Shown here: positions 54,904 through 64,000 of the stretch, in pieces
How positions within the stretch are numbered: the first letter of the stretch is position 1
Layout of the letters: each line of letters starts with the position of its first letter
Assembly (NCBI RefSeq): GCF_011290685.1
Contig: NZ_JAANYN010000007.1
Coordinates: forward strand, 186,001-250,000
Length of the DNA stretch: 64,000 nt
Origin: Cyclobacterium plantarum
Lineage (GTDB): Bacteria; Bacteroidota; Bacteroidia; Cytophagales; Cyclobacteriaceae
Reading direction: 5' to 3'
The notes under the pieces: generated by a model
The model's input: the letters and a program-made list of their open reading frames with translations, nothing else
What the model was told of the DNA's origin: nothing
The model's database searches: none
Position numbers and translations under genes: made by a program

Positions 54904-55888
54904 CGACAAAGGAATTTTTTGCCCTCAGGCGGGAATCTACATAGACCCCTGGAAACCCGTCGATAAGGCAGTCATTACCCACGCGCATGCCGATCACGCC
55001 CGTTGGGGCATGAAACATTACCTGGCGCAAGACCAATCCAAAGAAATTTTAAAGTACCGCCTGGGTGCAGACATACAGCTGGAAACCCTGCCCTATGGAA
55101 AGGAAATAAGCATTAATGGGGTAAAGCTTTCTTTACATCCGGCCGGGCATATTCCCGGATCAGCTCAGGTCAGGCTGGAATACAAGGGCCAGATTGCTGT
55201 GATCAGTGGAGACTATAAAACCGAAGCGGATGGCATCAGCAGCCCGTTTTCCCCAGTTTCCTGCCATATCTTCGTTTCGGAATGTACCTTTGGATTACCC
55301 ATATATCGTTGGGAAAGTCAGGAGAAAATATTTGCCGACCTGAATCAATGGTGGGCCCGAAATGCCAAAGAAGGACTTTGCTCGGTGGTTTTTGCCTATT
55401 CCCTGGGAAAGGCGCAGCGAATCCTCCGACACCTGGAACTGGATACAGGCCATGTATACGCACACGGAGCGATATGGAATACCAATGAAGCACTGGCAGC
55501 AGATGGGTTTTTGTTGCCAGAGGTGCAAAAAATCAGTCGGGAAATACCCAAAGAAAATTACAGAAATGCTTTGGTATTGGCTCCACCCTCTGCTGCGGGA
55601 AGTCCCTGGATGAAGCAGTTTTTTCCTTATAGAACGGCAATTTGCTCGGGCTGGATGAATATCAGGGGTGCCAGAAGACGGCGGGCTGCGGATGCCGGTT
55701 TCGTATTGTCCGATCATGCGGACTGGACAGGCCTGAATGAGGCCATAGTGGCCACAGGAGCCAGCAAGGTCTATTTAACGCATGGCTCCAATCAGCCATT
55801 TGCCAGGCATCTACAGGAGGCCGGGCTGGACGCGGAGGCCCTGAACACCCTTTTCAAAGGGGAGTCTTCCGATGCCGGCGACGACTGA
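54890..55888 (+). CDS. ligase-associated-type DNA exonuclease (metallo-beta-lactamase fold)
   Basis: A 332-residue MBL-fold nuclease of the family usually called ligase-associated DNA exonuclease or mRNA 3'-end processing-like. The metal motif is [11 protein letters not shown] (30-40), with [12 protein letters not shown] near 84-95, SGDYKTE (near 104) and a C-terminal [13 protein letters not shown]. Translation probably starts at TTG 54890, since [15 protein letters not shown] matches the usual start of the family. It overlaps the HIT gene by 14 bp. Homologues are normally next to an ATP-dependent DNA ligase, but here guaA follows and no ligase gene is in the window. Confidence 0.85.
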   Translation: MITLDDKGIFCPQAGIYIDPWKPVDKAVITHAHADHARWGMKHYLAQDQSKEILKYRLGADIQLETLPYGKEISINGVKLSLHPAGHIPGSAQVRLEYKGQIAVISGDYKTEADGISSPFSPVSCHIFVSECTFGLPIYRWESQEKIFADLNQWWARNAKEGLCSVVFAYSLGKAQRILRHLELDTGHVYAHGAIWNTNEALAADGFLLPEVQKISREIPKENYRNALVLAPPSAAGSPWMKQFFPYRTAICSGWMNIRGARRRRAADAGFVLSDHADWTGLNEAIVATGASKVYLTHGSNQPFARHLQEAGLDAEALNTLFKGESSDAGDD

Positions 55889-55932
55889 TCATGGCATTGG
55901 TCCAAACATTCTTTTGAAAATTGCCTTTTTTA

Positions 55933-55964
55933 TTTCGGGATTTGGTGGGGGCTGGTTAACTTTG
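55933..55964 (+). promoter_or_regulatory. promoter of guaA, close to the start codon
   Basis: TTTC (55933-55936), 20 bases, then TAACTTTG (55957-55964). The -7 box matches fully and the -33 box has one mismatch. It ends only three bases before the guaA ATG at 55968, so the mRNA would be almost leaderless. It lies just outside the exonuclease gene. Confidence 0.6.
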
Positions 55965-55967
55965 CGC

Positions 55968-57497
55968 ATGGCCGAACAGATTCTGATTCTTGATTTTGGT
56001 TCTCAATACACCCAACTCATTGCGAGGCGTGTTCGGGAACTGGATGTATATTGTGAAATTCATCCTTTTAATAAAATTCCACCCCTAACTGCTGACATCA
56101 AAGGAGTAATCCTTTCCGGGAGTCCCTGTTCGGTAAGAGATAAGGGTGCTCCGGACCTGGACCTGGATATTTTCAGAGGAAAGATCCCCCTATTGGCTGT
56201 TTGTTATGGAGCGCAATTGATGGCCCAAAAATACGGGGGGAATGTCACTCCCTCAGAAATCAGGGAATATGGCAGGGCCAGTCTTTCTCATTTGGACACC
56301 CATGCAGCCCTCTTCAAAGAAATGACCCATGGCTCCCAGGTTTGGATGTCACATGGGGATACCATAAAGGAACTGCCTGAAGGATTTGACATCATCGCCA
56401 GCACTCCCTCGGTAAGAATCGCCGCCTATAAAATTCAGGAAGAAGAAACCTATGGTATTCAGTTTCATCCCGAGGTAACCCACTCCACGGAAGGGAAGAA
56501 TCTATTGAGGAATTTTGTGGTGCAGATCTGTGATTGTTCTCAGGATTGGACATCAGATGTATTCATCGACATTACTGTGGATGAATTGAAAAAAACGATC
56601 GGTCCGGACCGGGTAGTGATGGGACTCTCCGGAGGGGTGGACTCTTCTGTAGCAGCCACCCTGATTCACCGGGCCATTGGAGACCAGCTTACCTGCGTGT
56701 TTGTGGATAACGGGCTGCTGCGGAAAAATGAATTTGAGGAGGTGTTGGACTCTTACAAAGACATGGGATTGAATGTTATCGGTGTAGATGCCAGGCAAAA
56801 GTTTTATGATGCCTTGAAGGGTATTTCTGATCCGGAAGGAAAAAGAAAAGCCATAGGAAGGACATTCATTGAGGTTTTTGACCAGGAAGCCCATAAAATA
56901 CAGGGGGTCAAGTGGTTGGGTCAAGGGACCATCTATCCCGATATTATCGAATCTGTTTCCGTTAATGGCCCCTCCGCTACCATCAAATCCCACCACAATG
57001 TGGGAGGATTGCCGGATTTCATGAATCTGAAAGTGGTGGAACCATTGAAAACCCTGTTCAAGGATGGAGTGAGAGAGGTAGGAAAAGCCCTGGATATAGC
57101 GGATACTATCATTGGTCGGCACCCTTTTCCCGGTCCCGGACTGGGCATCAGGATACTAGGAGATATCACTCCTGAAAAGGTACAGACCCTTCAGGAGGTG
57201 GACCATATATTCATTCAGGGGTTGAAAGATGCCGGCCTTTACGATCAGGTGTGGCAGGCGGGAGCTATCTTGCTGCCCATTCAGTCGGTGGGGGTTATGG
57301 GTGATGAGAGAACCTATGAAAGGGTGGTGGCCCTTCGTGCGGTATCCTCCGTTGACGGCATGACTGCAGACTGGATCCATCTCCCCTATGAGTTTTTGGG
57401 AAAAATTTCGAACGACATCATCAATAAAGTAAAGGGAGTCAATCGGGTGGTATATGATATCAGTTCCAAGCCTCCTGCTACCATTGAATGGGAATAA
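55968..57497 (+). CDS. guaA: GMP synthase (glutamine-hydrolysing)
   Basis: Converts XMP to GMP with glutamine as nitrogen donor. The product is 509 residues from ATG 55968; a longer frame upstream (from 55872) overlaps the exonuclease gene and adds a non-homologous leader. The glutamine amidotransferase domain (1-190) has Cys79 (AVCYGAQL), His168 and Glu170 (FHPEV). The ATP-pyrophosphatase domain has the PP-loop SGGVDSS (221-227) and ends with the dimerisation domain. The promoter lies immediately before the start codon. Confidence 0.96.
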   Translation: MAEQILILDFGSQYTQLIARRVRELDVYCEIHPFNKIPPLTADIKGVILSGSPCSVRDKGAPDLDLDIFRGKIPLLAVCYGAQLMAQKYGGNVTPSEIREYGRASLSHLDTHAALFKEMTHGSQVWMSHGDTIKELPEGFDIIASTPSVRIAAYKIQEEETYGIQFHPEVTHSTEGKNLLRNFVVQICDCSQDWTSDVFIDITVDELKKTIGPDRVVMGLSGGVDSSVAATLIHRAIGDQLTCVFVDNGLLRKNEFEEVLDSYKDMGLNVIGVDARQKFYDALKGISDPEGKRKAIGRTFIEVFDQEAHKIQGVKWLGQGTIYPDIIESVSVNGPSATIKSHHNVGGLPDFMNLKVVEPLKTLFKDGVREVGKALDIADTIIGRHPFPGPGLGIRILGDITPEKVQTLQEVDHIFIQGLKDAGLYDQVWQAGAILLPIQSVGVMGDERTYERVVALRAVSSVDGMTADWIHLPYEFLGKISNDIINKVKGVNRVVYDISSKPPATIEWE

Positions 57498-57633
57498 ATA
57501 CCCACAAAAATCTGATCATGTAAACATGCGAATGTTTCCAGAACCTTTAAATCCGAATTTCAGTTTCCTATAAAGGTATCTTTTAAAAAAGGTATGAAAT
57601 TTGACTATCAATGCCTGTAAAAATATGCCAATC

Positions 57634-59292
57634 ATGAAAACAGCACTATCCATCATCTTTTTATTCCTTTCTCTGGGGGGATTGTTTGCTCAGGAGGAAA
57701 TAGCAAACTACAAGCGGGCCAAAGTACTCATAGAAGAGGGAGAACATGTAGAAGCCATGGAGCTTTTGAGGCCTTATCTGGATGAGGAAAAATATGGTGC
57801 ACTCTCCGGTTATGCAAGGTATCATTTTGCCCGCGCAGCCTATGGAAACCGGCAATTTGAATTGGCCAAAAATACCTGCCTGATGCTATTGGAACAGGAT
57901 AATTGGTCCGGTGAAGATGAAGCCAGGTACCTGCTTGCACTTTCACATTTTCAGCTCTCAGCACCTTCAGAAGCATTAAAGCATATTGCTGCCATCTCTT
58001 CGGAAAACATAAAAAATGAGGCTTATAAAGCCACTTTTAAATTTTTAAAAGTAAGTTCTTCCAGCGTCCTGGCAGTTCAATATGGTCAATATCCGGATAA
58101 TAAGGGTTTGGTCATGGCATTAAAAACCATACTTGAATCCCAGGGTTCCCTGTCCAGCACTGAGCGCAACCTCTACGAGGAAATCCGAAGAAGGGCTTTT
58201 GAAATAGTGGATAGTGGTGAAGATGCCAAAAAAGATCAGGTCCTGGATATCGCAGTGGTTTTGCCTTTCAATTATGAGGGCGGTTCGGGAACAGCTTCGC
58301 TTGGCGGAAATAATTTTGTTTTGCAATTGTACCAAGGTATCCAACTGGCCCTGGAGCAGGCAAGGGAAGATGGTGTGGATCTGAATTTTCAGGTTTTTGA
58401 TACCCAACGCAATGCAGAAAAAGTAAGGGCAATACTCGGGGATCCATTTTTGAAAAAGGCAGATATCATTTTGGGCCCGATCTATCCGGAAGAAACAGCA
58501 TTGGTCGCTGAATTTGCCAATTTGTATCAAATCCCTCAAATCAATCCACTTTCCAATATGGATGAAAATATTAAATCATCCAACTACTCTTATTTGTTCA
58601 GACCCTCTGTTCAATCCATCAGCCAGAAAGTCATTGATTACTGCAGGAGATTTGAAGGGAGAAGGATTGCACTGGCTTATTCCGGAGCAAGCAGGGATGA
58701 ACAATTGGCCAACTTATTTACAGAGATGGCCAGAAGAAGTGGCCTGCAGATTGTTCAAAGCCAAAAGGTCAACACCCCGGATATGCGGGACTTTTTTGAA
58801 AGCCTGGGTTTAGGCAAAGATGATGAGCCAAAAGTAGACATGATGGTGATCTTTTCCGATGACCCCAACGTGGCTTCTCCGGTTTTTGCCATGGTGGAAT
58901 CGCTTGGCCCTGGCATTCCGGTGGTGGTTATGGAAAGCTGGCTGTATTTCAATTTTGCCAACTACGAAATGATGGAAACACAAAATTTTCATTTTGTGGG
59001 CAACAATACCGTGGATTTCAATGATGAAATCCTGAATAATTTTAGAGAACGTTACATGGATACCTACAAAACCTATCCCTCTTCATTTGTGTACATTGGG
59101 TATGAACTGGCAGACTTTGTCTGCCAGATGATTAATGGAAGGGAAGGATTTGATTTTCGGAAAAATCTGGATAGAAGTGGTTATCAGAAAGGGAAATTAA
59201 CATTCGGGTTTGATTTTGCCGGACAGAGATCCAACGATTACGTTCCCATTTTGAGGCTGGAAGAAGGAGTATTGACCATTGAAGAAGAATAA
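57634..59292 (+). CDS. exported TPR-like plus periplasmic-binding-fold protein
   Basis: A 552-residue exported protein from ATG 57634 with the signal peptide at 1-20 ([20 protein letters not shown]). Residues 25-170 show helical repeats of the TPR or tetratrico-like type ([36 protein letters not shown]). Residues 200-552 look like a type I periplasmic binding domain ([47 protein letters not shown]) as in branched-chain amino-acid receptors. No transporter genes adjoin, so it may be an envelope or LpoA-like assembly protein; this is inference. Other in-frame starts exist at 57601 (TTG) and 57625. Confidence 0.7.
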   Translation: MKTALSIIFLFLSLGGLFAQEEIANYKRAKVLIEEGEHVEAMELLRPYLDEEKYGALSGYARYHFARAAYGNRQFELAKNTCLMLLEQDNWSGEDEARYLLALSHFQLSAPSEALKHIAAISSENIKNEAYKATFKFLKVSSSSVLAVQYGQYPDNKGLVMALKTILESQGSLSSTERNLYEEIRRRAFEIVDSGEDAKKDQVLDIAVVLPFNYEGGSGTASLGGNNFVLQLYQGIQLALEQAREDGVDLNFQVFDTQRNAEKVRAILGDPFLKKADIILGPIYPEETALVAEFANLYQIPQINPLSNMDENIKSSNYSYLFRPSVQSISQKVIDYCRRFEGRRIALAYSGASRDEQLANLFTEMARRSGLQIVQSQKVNTPDMRDFFESLGLGKDDEPKVDMMVIFSDDPNVASPVFAMVESLGPGIPVVVMESWLYFNFANYEMMETQNFHFVGNNTVDFNDEILNNFRERYMDTYKTYPSSFVYIGYELADFVCQMINGREGFDFRKNLDRSGYQKGKLTFGFDFAGQRSNDYVPILRLEEGVLTIEEE

Positions 59293-59299
59293 ACCACGC

Positions 59300-60586
59300 A
59301 TGATTACAGAAAAAAGCAAACAACTTTTCGAAAAAGCCAAAAAATTTATTCCAGGTGGCGTAAACTCCCCCGTCCGGGCTTTCAAAGCCGTCGGAGGAAA
59401 CCCACTGTTTATTTCCAAAGCAGATGGACCCTATATTGTGGATGCAGATGGCAACCGTTTTATTGAACTGATCAACAGCTGGGGCCCCATGGTCCTGGGC
59501 CATAATCATCCAGAAGTAAGGGAAGCGGTAATCAAAGCCATGGAAAATGGAACTTCTTTTGGAGCCCCCACCGCCATGGAAGTAGAAATCGCAGAGTTGA
59601 TCACAACCATGGTTCCCTCGGTAGAAAAAATAAGGATGGTCAATAGTGGTACAGAAGCCACCATGTCCGCCATAAGGGTTGCCAGAGGATATACGGGTAA
59701 GGATAAATTCATCAAATTCGAAGGGAACTACCATGGCCATGGCGACAGTTTTCTGATTGCCGCTGGGTCTGGTGCCATTACCATGGGAAATCCGGATTCC
59801 CCGGGAGTGACCAAAGGAACGGCCATGGATACACTATTGGCCCCCTACAATGATTTGGAAAAGGTCAGGTTATTGGTAGAGGCCAATAAAGATGAAATTG
59901 CTGCCATAATCCTGGAGCCTGTAGCTGGAAACATGGGCTGCGTTTTACCAGAGCCGGGCTTTTTGGAAGGCTTGAGAAAAATTTGTGATGAAGAGGGTAT
60001 TGTCCTCATTTTTGATGAGGTGATGACCGGATTCAGGCTTGCCAGAGGCGGAGCTCAGGAAGTCATGGGTGTAAAACCTGACCTGACTACAATGGGTAAG
60101 ATTATCGGTGGAGGAATGCCAGTAGGTGCCTATGGAGGAAGAAAAGAAATTATGGAGTTTGTGTCACCGGATGGACCAGTGTATCAGGCAGGAACCCTTT
60201 CAGGCAACCCCATAGCCATGGCAGCTGGATTGGCCATGCTGCGCCACCTGCACCAAAACCCCGCAGTTTATACCCGCCTGGAACAAACCGGCAACACACT
60301 TGTCAATGGCATTCATACCATCCTGGATAAATTAGGCTTGCCCTATACCACCAACCATATCGGTGGCATGTACAGCCTTTTCTTCACGGATAAAAAGGTC
60401 AGGGATTTTGCTGATGCCCAAACTTGTGATACGGGACTTTTTGGCAAGTATTTCAAGGCCATGCTGGATCAGGGCATTTACCTGGCACCATCCCAATACG
60501 AAAGCCTCTTTCTATCCACAGCCCTTGAAAAAGAGCATCTGGATCAGATTTTGGAGGCCAATGAGAAAGCTTTAAAAAGTCTATAG
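59300..60586 (+). CDS. hemL: glutamate-1-semialdehyde 2,1-aminomutase
   Basis: Forms 5-aminolevulinate from glutamate-1-semialdehyde in the C5 heme route. From ATG 59300 the product has 428 residues, the normal length. The PLP lysine is Lys267 in [16 protein letters not shown], with Asp239 in [10 protein letters not shown] and the binding loop VNSGTEATM (114-122) and GNYHGHGDS motifs. The start is 7 bp after the previous stop. It may supply heme for the cytochromes encoded at 11-28 kb, though it is not linked to them. Confidence 0.96.
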   Translation: MITEKSKQLFEKAKKFIPGGVNSPVRAFKAVGGNPLFISKADGPYIVDADGNRFIELINSWGPMVLGHNHPEVREAVIKAMENGTSFGAPTAMEVEIAELITTMVPSVEKIRMVNSGTEATMSAIRVARGYTGKDKFIKFEGNYHGHGDSFLIAAGSGAITMGNPDSPGVTKGTAMDTLLAPYNDLEKVRLLVEANKDEIAAIILEPVAGNMGCVLPEPGFLEGLRKICDEEGIVLIFDEVMTGFRLARGGAQEVMGVKPDLTTMGKIIGGGMPVGAYGGRKEIMEFVSPDGPVYQAGTLSGNPIAMAAGLAMLRHLHQNPAVYTRLEQTGNTLVNGIHTILDKLGLPYTTNHIGGMYSLFFTDKKVRDFADAQTCDTGLFGKYFKAMLDQGIYLAPSQYESLFLSTALEKEHLDQILEANEKALKSL

Positions 60587-60766
60587 GAAATAGGATTACC
60601 TTAGATAAAAGCTTGTTTCCCTGTTAGCTGTGTTCCGGAGCCACAACAGATTACTGACCGGAAAGCATGATGGCAGAAAGTTTAATCGTATGATCCCAAT
60701 CCTTTAATTACTGGCAAACTTGTAATAAATTGTGAATAAACTAAGGTCTAACCAATAAAACAGCAA
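60587..60766. other. short intergenic region before the AAA gene
   Basis: Nothing clear is visible: no T-tailed hairpin and no strong promoter match. Confidence 0.4.
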
Positions 60767-61849
60767 ATGGCCGAATTAATAGATTCATTCGACTCCTCCG
60801 GTATATTTGATAGATACCCGTATTTTTCCGTTTGCTTTGATCAACTTCCTTCCAGTCTTGGATTTGAAACGCCACTAAAAATGGACAGGGCACTTATGGA
60901 AAAAGTGCTGGAGACGGTCGATCTTGTATCCCAGGAGATGGAAGTGGTTTTTAAATATTGGAATACCGAAGATACCAAAGAAGCCGACTTTAGCGAAGAT
61001 TTTCCATATCGATACCTGCTGAAAAGCAAGGCCAAAAAATTGCTCATTTGGCTCTCATTAGAATTCGATCAATTGTTTGTAGACATGCTGTATGATGCTT
61101 CGGATTTGGAGTTGGAAAAATGGGTGATTGCAACAAACCATAAATTAAGAATGACATTTGGTCTGGATCGAAGCCCAATCTTTAACGTATTGTCAAGGAA
61201 CGATAATGGCTTTTTCAAGGAGGAAGTAAAAACACAAAACTTCGAGTGCGATATTCAAAAAATGTATAACGATGACTTTGAAGCAATAAATGAGCTTATC
61301 GAAAACGCATTGGAGGTGGAAAAGGCAGGGTTGATTTTGCTGCACGGCCTGCCGGGAACAGGTAAAACCTCGTACATAAAAAATTTGATTAGCAGGCATC
61401 ATAAAAAGAGCTTTATCTTTATACAAAATGATTTTGTCAATGAATTGCTGCACCCCAACTTTATTTCCTTCCTTCTCAAAAACCAAAATGCCGTTTTAAT
61501 CATTGAAGACGCAGAGAAAGTGCTGACAAGCAGAGAGCAAGTGAATGAAACCTCTGTGGTTTCTACCATTCTGCAACTAACGGACGGGCTATTCAGTGAC
61601 TATTTGAATATTAAAATCATATGTACCTTCAATACAAGCATTGACAAAATTGACAAAGCCTTGTTAAGAAAAGGCAGAATGATCGCCTACTATGAATTTC
61701 AGCCGTTAATTCCCGAAAAAGCCGATGAACTTCTCAGGGGCTTGAACCATGAATCGAACGGTACAGAGATGACCCTGGCAGATATATTCAACTACAAGAA
61801 GAAGGATTTTAACCAGACTAAAAAAGGGAAAATTGGTTTTCAAAAATAA
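60767..61849 (+). CDS. AAA family ATPase with unique N-terminal domain
   Basis: A 360-residue P-loop ATPase. The N-terminal part (1-180) shows no known domain. The C-terminal AAA module has Walker A GLPGTGKT (194-201), a Walker B-like strand VLIIEDAE (243-250) in which the usual DE is written ED, a segment TSVVSTILQLTDGLF and ALLRKGRMIAYYEF (an Arg-finger or sensor-2-like stretch). It resembles small stand-alone AAA proteins of Bacteroidota, whose role is unknown. Base composition looks similar to neighbours. Partners are not visible. Confidence 0.75.
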   Translation: MAELIDSFDSSGIFDRYPYFSVCFDQLPSSLGFETPLKMDRALMEKVLETVDLVSQEMEVVFKYWNTEDTKEADFSEDFPYRYLLKSKAKKLLIWLSLEFDQLFVDMLYDASDLELEKWVIATNHKLRMTFGLDRSPIFNVLSRNDNGFFKEEVKTQNFECDIQKMYNDDFEAINELIENALEVEKAGLILLHGLPGTGKTSYIKNLISRHHKKSFIFIQNDFVNELLHPNFISFLLKNQNAVLIIEDAEKVLTSREQVNETSVVSTILQLTDGLFSDYLNIKIICTFNTSIDKIDKALLRKGRMIAYYEFQPLIPEKADELLRGLNHESNGTEMTLADIFNYKKKDFNQTKKGKIGFQK

Positions 61850-62417
61850 GCAATTGGTCCCAATCTTGGGAGAAAACAGACCTATTTAAATTTACTAGTC
61901 AAGTGCTTTATAGCAGATCATGTAAGTTAAGATCTTTTAGCTGGACAGTATCACAAAAAATACCGAACCAATGGTTTTATAATAGAAAATTCCTAGTTGA
62001 CTCATCTGTGCAGGATCCGACGGTATACTGATTGGAACAGTTGTAAGTATGATTTTTTTTATCCCTTTTATTTTTAATCGATGAGTTCTTTTCAGGAGAG
62101 TGTTTTTACCACTGTCAAATATGGAACCAGCATTGGGACGAACTGGCAATAGAATTACTTTGTTTCGGGCCAAAGCAAGCAATCAGGCGGCATACTGGTA
62201 CTTTGATTCCTGATTCCCGTCTTTTTGTGTTTTTTGGAACATAGGAATGTCCACAACTAGTCTATATCATGAGCCGATTTAATAAGATACTCACATAAAT
62301 CTGTTTTTTTGGAAGACAGTCTCATAATGAAAATCGAGAAATTTTTTAAAATAAAACGGTAATTTATTGTTTTACAATAAATTTTTATTGATATATGTAT
62401 CATTATTAATAAATAGC
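61850..62417. other. 568-bp gene-poor spacer
   Basis: No convincing gene on either strand. Short pieces such as ESVFTTVKYGTSIGTNWQ (near 62095-62149) look like the remnant of an extracellular protein, but stop codons and shifts interrupt them. No transposase motif or terminal repeats seen. Confidence 0.45.
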
Positions 62418-62951
62418 ATGCAAATGATCTCAAAAAAATCAGTTGTGATAAAAGTATTAGAAATACTTTTTAGTATAGCATTCGTTGAATTTTGCCTTGA
62501 AGCAAGTGTAATCCTGGTTTTGTTCATCGGTAGCTTTATTGTTAACCCAGAAGCTTCAAAACAACTATATCTTGGACTCAACCTATTCGATTTGTATTCT
62601 TTCAGTAAGCCCTATTACATTTCTACCGTTCTATTACTCATTGCCCTAACCGGGTTAAAATCATTTATTGCATATCTGACTTTTTCAGTTTTCTCAAAAT
62701 TTCAACTATCAAAACCATTTAACAAAGAGCTGACAGAAATGCTATTAAGGATCAGTCATGTTTCATTAGGTACGGGTATTCTTTCCATTATAGCCAGTTG
62801 GTATTGTCAATGGATTTCGAAAAAAGGGGTAGCTATTCCCATCGATTGGACTGGTAATGAAATATTGTTTTTTGCGGGAGTTATTTATATAATAGCCCTG
62901 GTGTTTAAAAAAGGAACTGATTTACAAACTGAACACGACCTGACGGTATAA
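62418..62951 (+). CDS. DUF2975 family membrane protein
   Basis: A 177-residue membrane protein from ATG 62418 with four hydrophobic helices (about 8-30, 48-72, 90-110 and 140-165), the layout of DUF2975. It lies 3 bp before a small HTH gene. In Firmicutes and Bacteroidota, DUF2975 genes are habitually paired with a YozG-like HTH regulator, and this pair fits the pattern. Function is unknown; a signalling or stress role has been suggested from context only. Confidence 0.82.
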   Translation: MQMISKKSVVIKVLEILFSIAFVEFCLEASVILVLFIGSFIVNPEASKQLYLGLNLFDLYSFSKPYYISTVLLLIALTGLKSFIAYLTFSVFSKFQLSKPFNKELTEMLLRISHVSLGTGILSIIASWYCQWISKKGVAIPIDWTGNEILFFAGVIYIIALVFKKGTDLQTEHDLTV

Positions 62952-62954
62952 GCG

Positions 62955-63185
62955 ATGGCAATTGTAGTAAATTTGGATGTTGTAATGGCAAAGCGAAAAA
63001 TGTCTCTCAATGAACTTTCAGCAAAAGTGGGTTTGACCTTATCTAATCTATCCATACTAAAAACGGGGAAAGCCAAAGCAATTCGTTTCAGTACCTTGGA
63101 GGCGATTTGTAACGTTTTGGACTGCCAGCCTGGGGATATTATGGAGTACGTTGAAGACAACAAAAGGCAATTGGAATCTTATTAA
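62955..63185 (+). CDS. Xre/YozG-type helix-turn-helix regulator
   Basis: A 76-residue DNA-binding protein. The HTH spans about 15-45 (MSLNELSAKVGLTLSNLSIL) and is followed by TGKAKAIRFSTLEAICNVLD (37-56) and QPGDIMEYVED. This is the YozG/SinR-like family that partners DUF2975 genes. It probably regulates its own operon. Confidence 0.9.
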   Translation: MAIVVNLDVVMAKRKMSLNELSAKVGLTLSNLSILKTGKAKAIRFSTLEAICNVLDCQPGDIMEYVEDNKRQLESY

Positions 63186-63303
63186 GTTGGATAAAAGGCA
63201 AAATCCCTGGATTTGCTGGAACTGGTTTTGAAACAAAAATGGAATTAGTAGCTTAGCCACCATTAGTTGATTAAAATAAACTCATCATCAAATAACAGCA
63301 TAC

Positions 63304-64000
63304 ATGACTAAGAATCGGATATTTTTCACCGGAGGATCGGGAAAAGCTGGAAAACACGTAATCCCCTACCTCCTTAAACAGGGGCACCGTGTGATGAATG
63401 TGGATCTGAAACCACTGGATCACCCTGGGGTGGACAACCTTATCGCCGATATTACCGATTCCGGACAGATGTTCAATGCCATGAGCTCCTATGCCGGACT
63501 GGATGAACTGGAATCAGGAAGTGGTGTTCCACTTTTTGATGCGGTGGTTCATTTTGCAGCGGTGCCCCGCATCCTGATCAATCCGGATAATGAAACCTTC
63601 AGAGTCAATACCATTGGGACCTATAATGTAATTGAAGCGGCCGTGAAGCTAGGCATCAGGAAGATTATCATTGCTTCTTCCGAGACCACCTACGGGGTCT
63701 GTTTTTCAGACGGCCAAACTGATCCCCATTCCCTGCCTTTGGAAGAAGACTATGACGTAGACCCCATGGATAGCTATGGTCTTTCGAAGGTGGTAAATGA
63801 GAAAACAGCACGCGCCTTCCAACGACGTTCAGGGTTTGATATCTATGCACTCCGGATAGGAAACGTGATCGAGCCCCATGAATATCAGGAGCTGTTCCCC
63901 TACTACTTCAAGCATCCCGAAGTGCGTCGCCGAAATGCTTTTTGCTATATCGATGCCCGTGACCTTGGGCAAATTGTGGATTTATGCGTGCAAAAGGATG
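63304..64000 (+). CDS. NAD-dependent epimerase/dehydratase, 3' end outside the window
   Basis: An extended SDR of at least 232 residues, starting at ATG 63304. The N-terminal Rossmann motif TGGSGKAGK (near 8-16), the VVHFAAVPR segment and the catalytic pair in SYGLSK (Tyr and Lys) with Ser/Thr in ASSETTYG indicate an NAD(P)-dependent sugar epimerase or related oxidoreductase. No specific substrate can be read. The gene runs off the right edge. Confidence 0.85.
   Translation, partial: MTKNRIFFTGGSGKAGKHVIPYLLKQGHRVMNVDLKPLDHPGVDNLIADITDSGQMFNAMSSYAGLDELESGSGVPLFDAVVHFAAVPRILINPDNETFRVNTIGTYNVIEAAVKLGIRKIIIASSETTYGVCFSDGQTDPHSLPLEEDYDVDPMDSYGLSKVVNEKTARAFQRRSGFDIYALRIGNVIEPHEYQELFPYYFKHPEVRRRNAFCYIDARDLGQIVDLCVQKD

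Noticed and set aside
56553-57122. 189-codon minus-strand frame in guaA
   Set aside because: Shadow of guaA ATP-pyrophosphatase coding; no start context or motifs.
57522-57537. AAACAT-GCGA-ATGTTT hairpin after guaA
   Set aside because: Only six weak pairs and no T tail, so not called as a terminator.
59132-59740. 202-codon minus-strand frame across the end of the binding-fold gene and hemL
   Set aside because: Crosses two well-supported genes on the other strand.
61937-62182. 81-codon minus-strand frame in the spacer
   Set aside because: No motifs, odd composition and no start or stop context supporting a gene.

Overview
The window comes from a member of the Bacteroidota, most likely the order Cytophagales (Cyclobacteriaceae-like). 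Three things point there. An alternative complex III gene set (actA-F) is fused head-to-tail to a complete cytochrome c oxidase and heme A operon. Several promoters fit the Bacteroidota primary-sigma pattern TTTG-N19-20-TAnnTTTG. The proteins include lineage-typical ones: a 663-residue IspG with the extra internal domain, a DUF6728-type membrane peptide and a DUF2975/HTH pair. The assignment rests on gene content and promoters, not on a phylogeny.

Layout. Positions 1-4143 (minus strand) hold an ABC-transporter ATPase cut by the window edge, a YjbR-type protein, a small membrane protein, ispG and a short-chain dehydrogenase. Positions 4220-11460 hold two large envelope genes: a 1157-residue predicted outer-membrane beta-barrel protein and a 1236-residue multi-pass NtrY-like histidine kinase. 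Positions 11587-28074 are one long respiratory operon read leftwards from a near-consensus promoter at 28124-28154: actA, actB, actC, actD, actE, actF, coxB, coxA, ctaA, ctaB, two subunit III genes, subunit IV, a SCO copper chaperone, a DUF420 membrane protein and a small CxxC membrane protein. Electrons would pass from menaquinol through alternative complex III to the oxidase, and the remaining genes supply heme A and CuA.

A tRNA-Cys (28445-28515) follows. Positions 29014-34830 (minus) are a secreted-protein operon: a TlpA-like thioredoxin, a second thioredoxin-fold protein, a clan GH-A-like glycosidase and a beta-propeller/helical-toroid protein. A decayed metallophosphatase gene lies at 35072-35425, then a secreted esterase, a frameshifted exported-protein gene, a DEAD-box helicase, pyrC and a tRNA-His whose acceptor stem shows two adjacent U:U oppositions.

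Positions 41019-45438 (plus) are a glycogen/alpha-glucan operon (debranching enzyme, GT4 glycosyltransferase, GH57), convergent with sbcDC (45496-49757, minus). From 50060 onward the plus strand carries rlpA-like, rsmA, mgtE, a D-2-hydroxyacid dehydrogenase, greA, a HIT protein, a ligase-associated-type exonuclease, guaA, a TPR/periplasmic-binding lipid-free exported protein and hemL. The last 3.4 kb are more accessory: an AAA ATPase, a 568-bp spacer, a DUF2975/HTH pair and an epimerase cut by the window end.

I saw no CRISPR array, prophage, rRNA or intact insertion sequence. The most notable points are the six-heme ActA fusion, the uncharacterised CxxC membrane protein that ends the act-cox operon, the secreted thioredoxin/glycosidase operon, the greA leader hairpin, the almost leaderless guaA promoter, the two broken genes and the tRNA-His stem mismatches.
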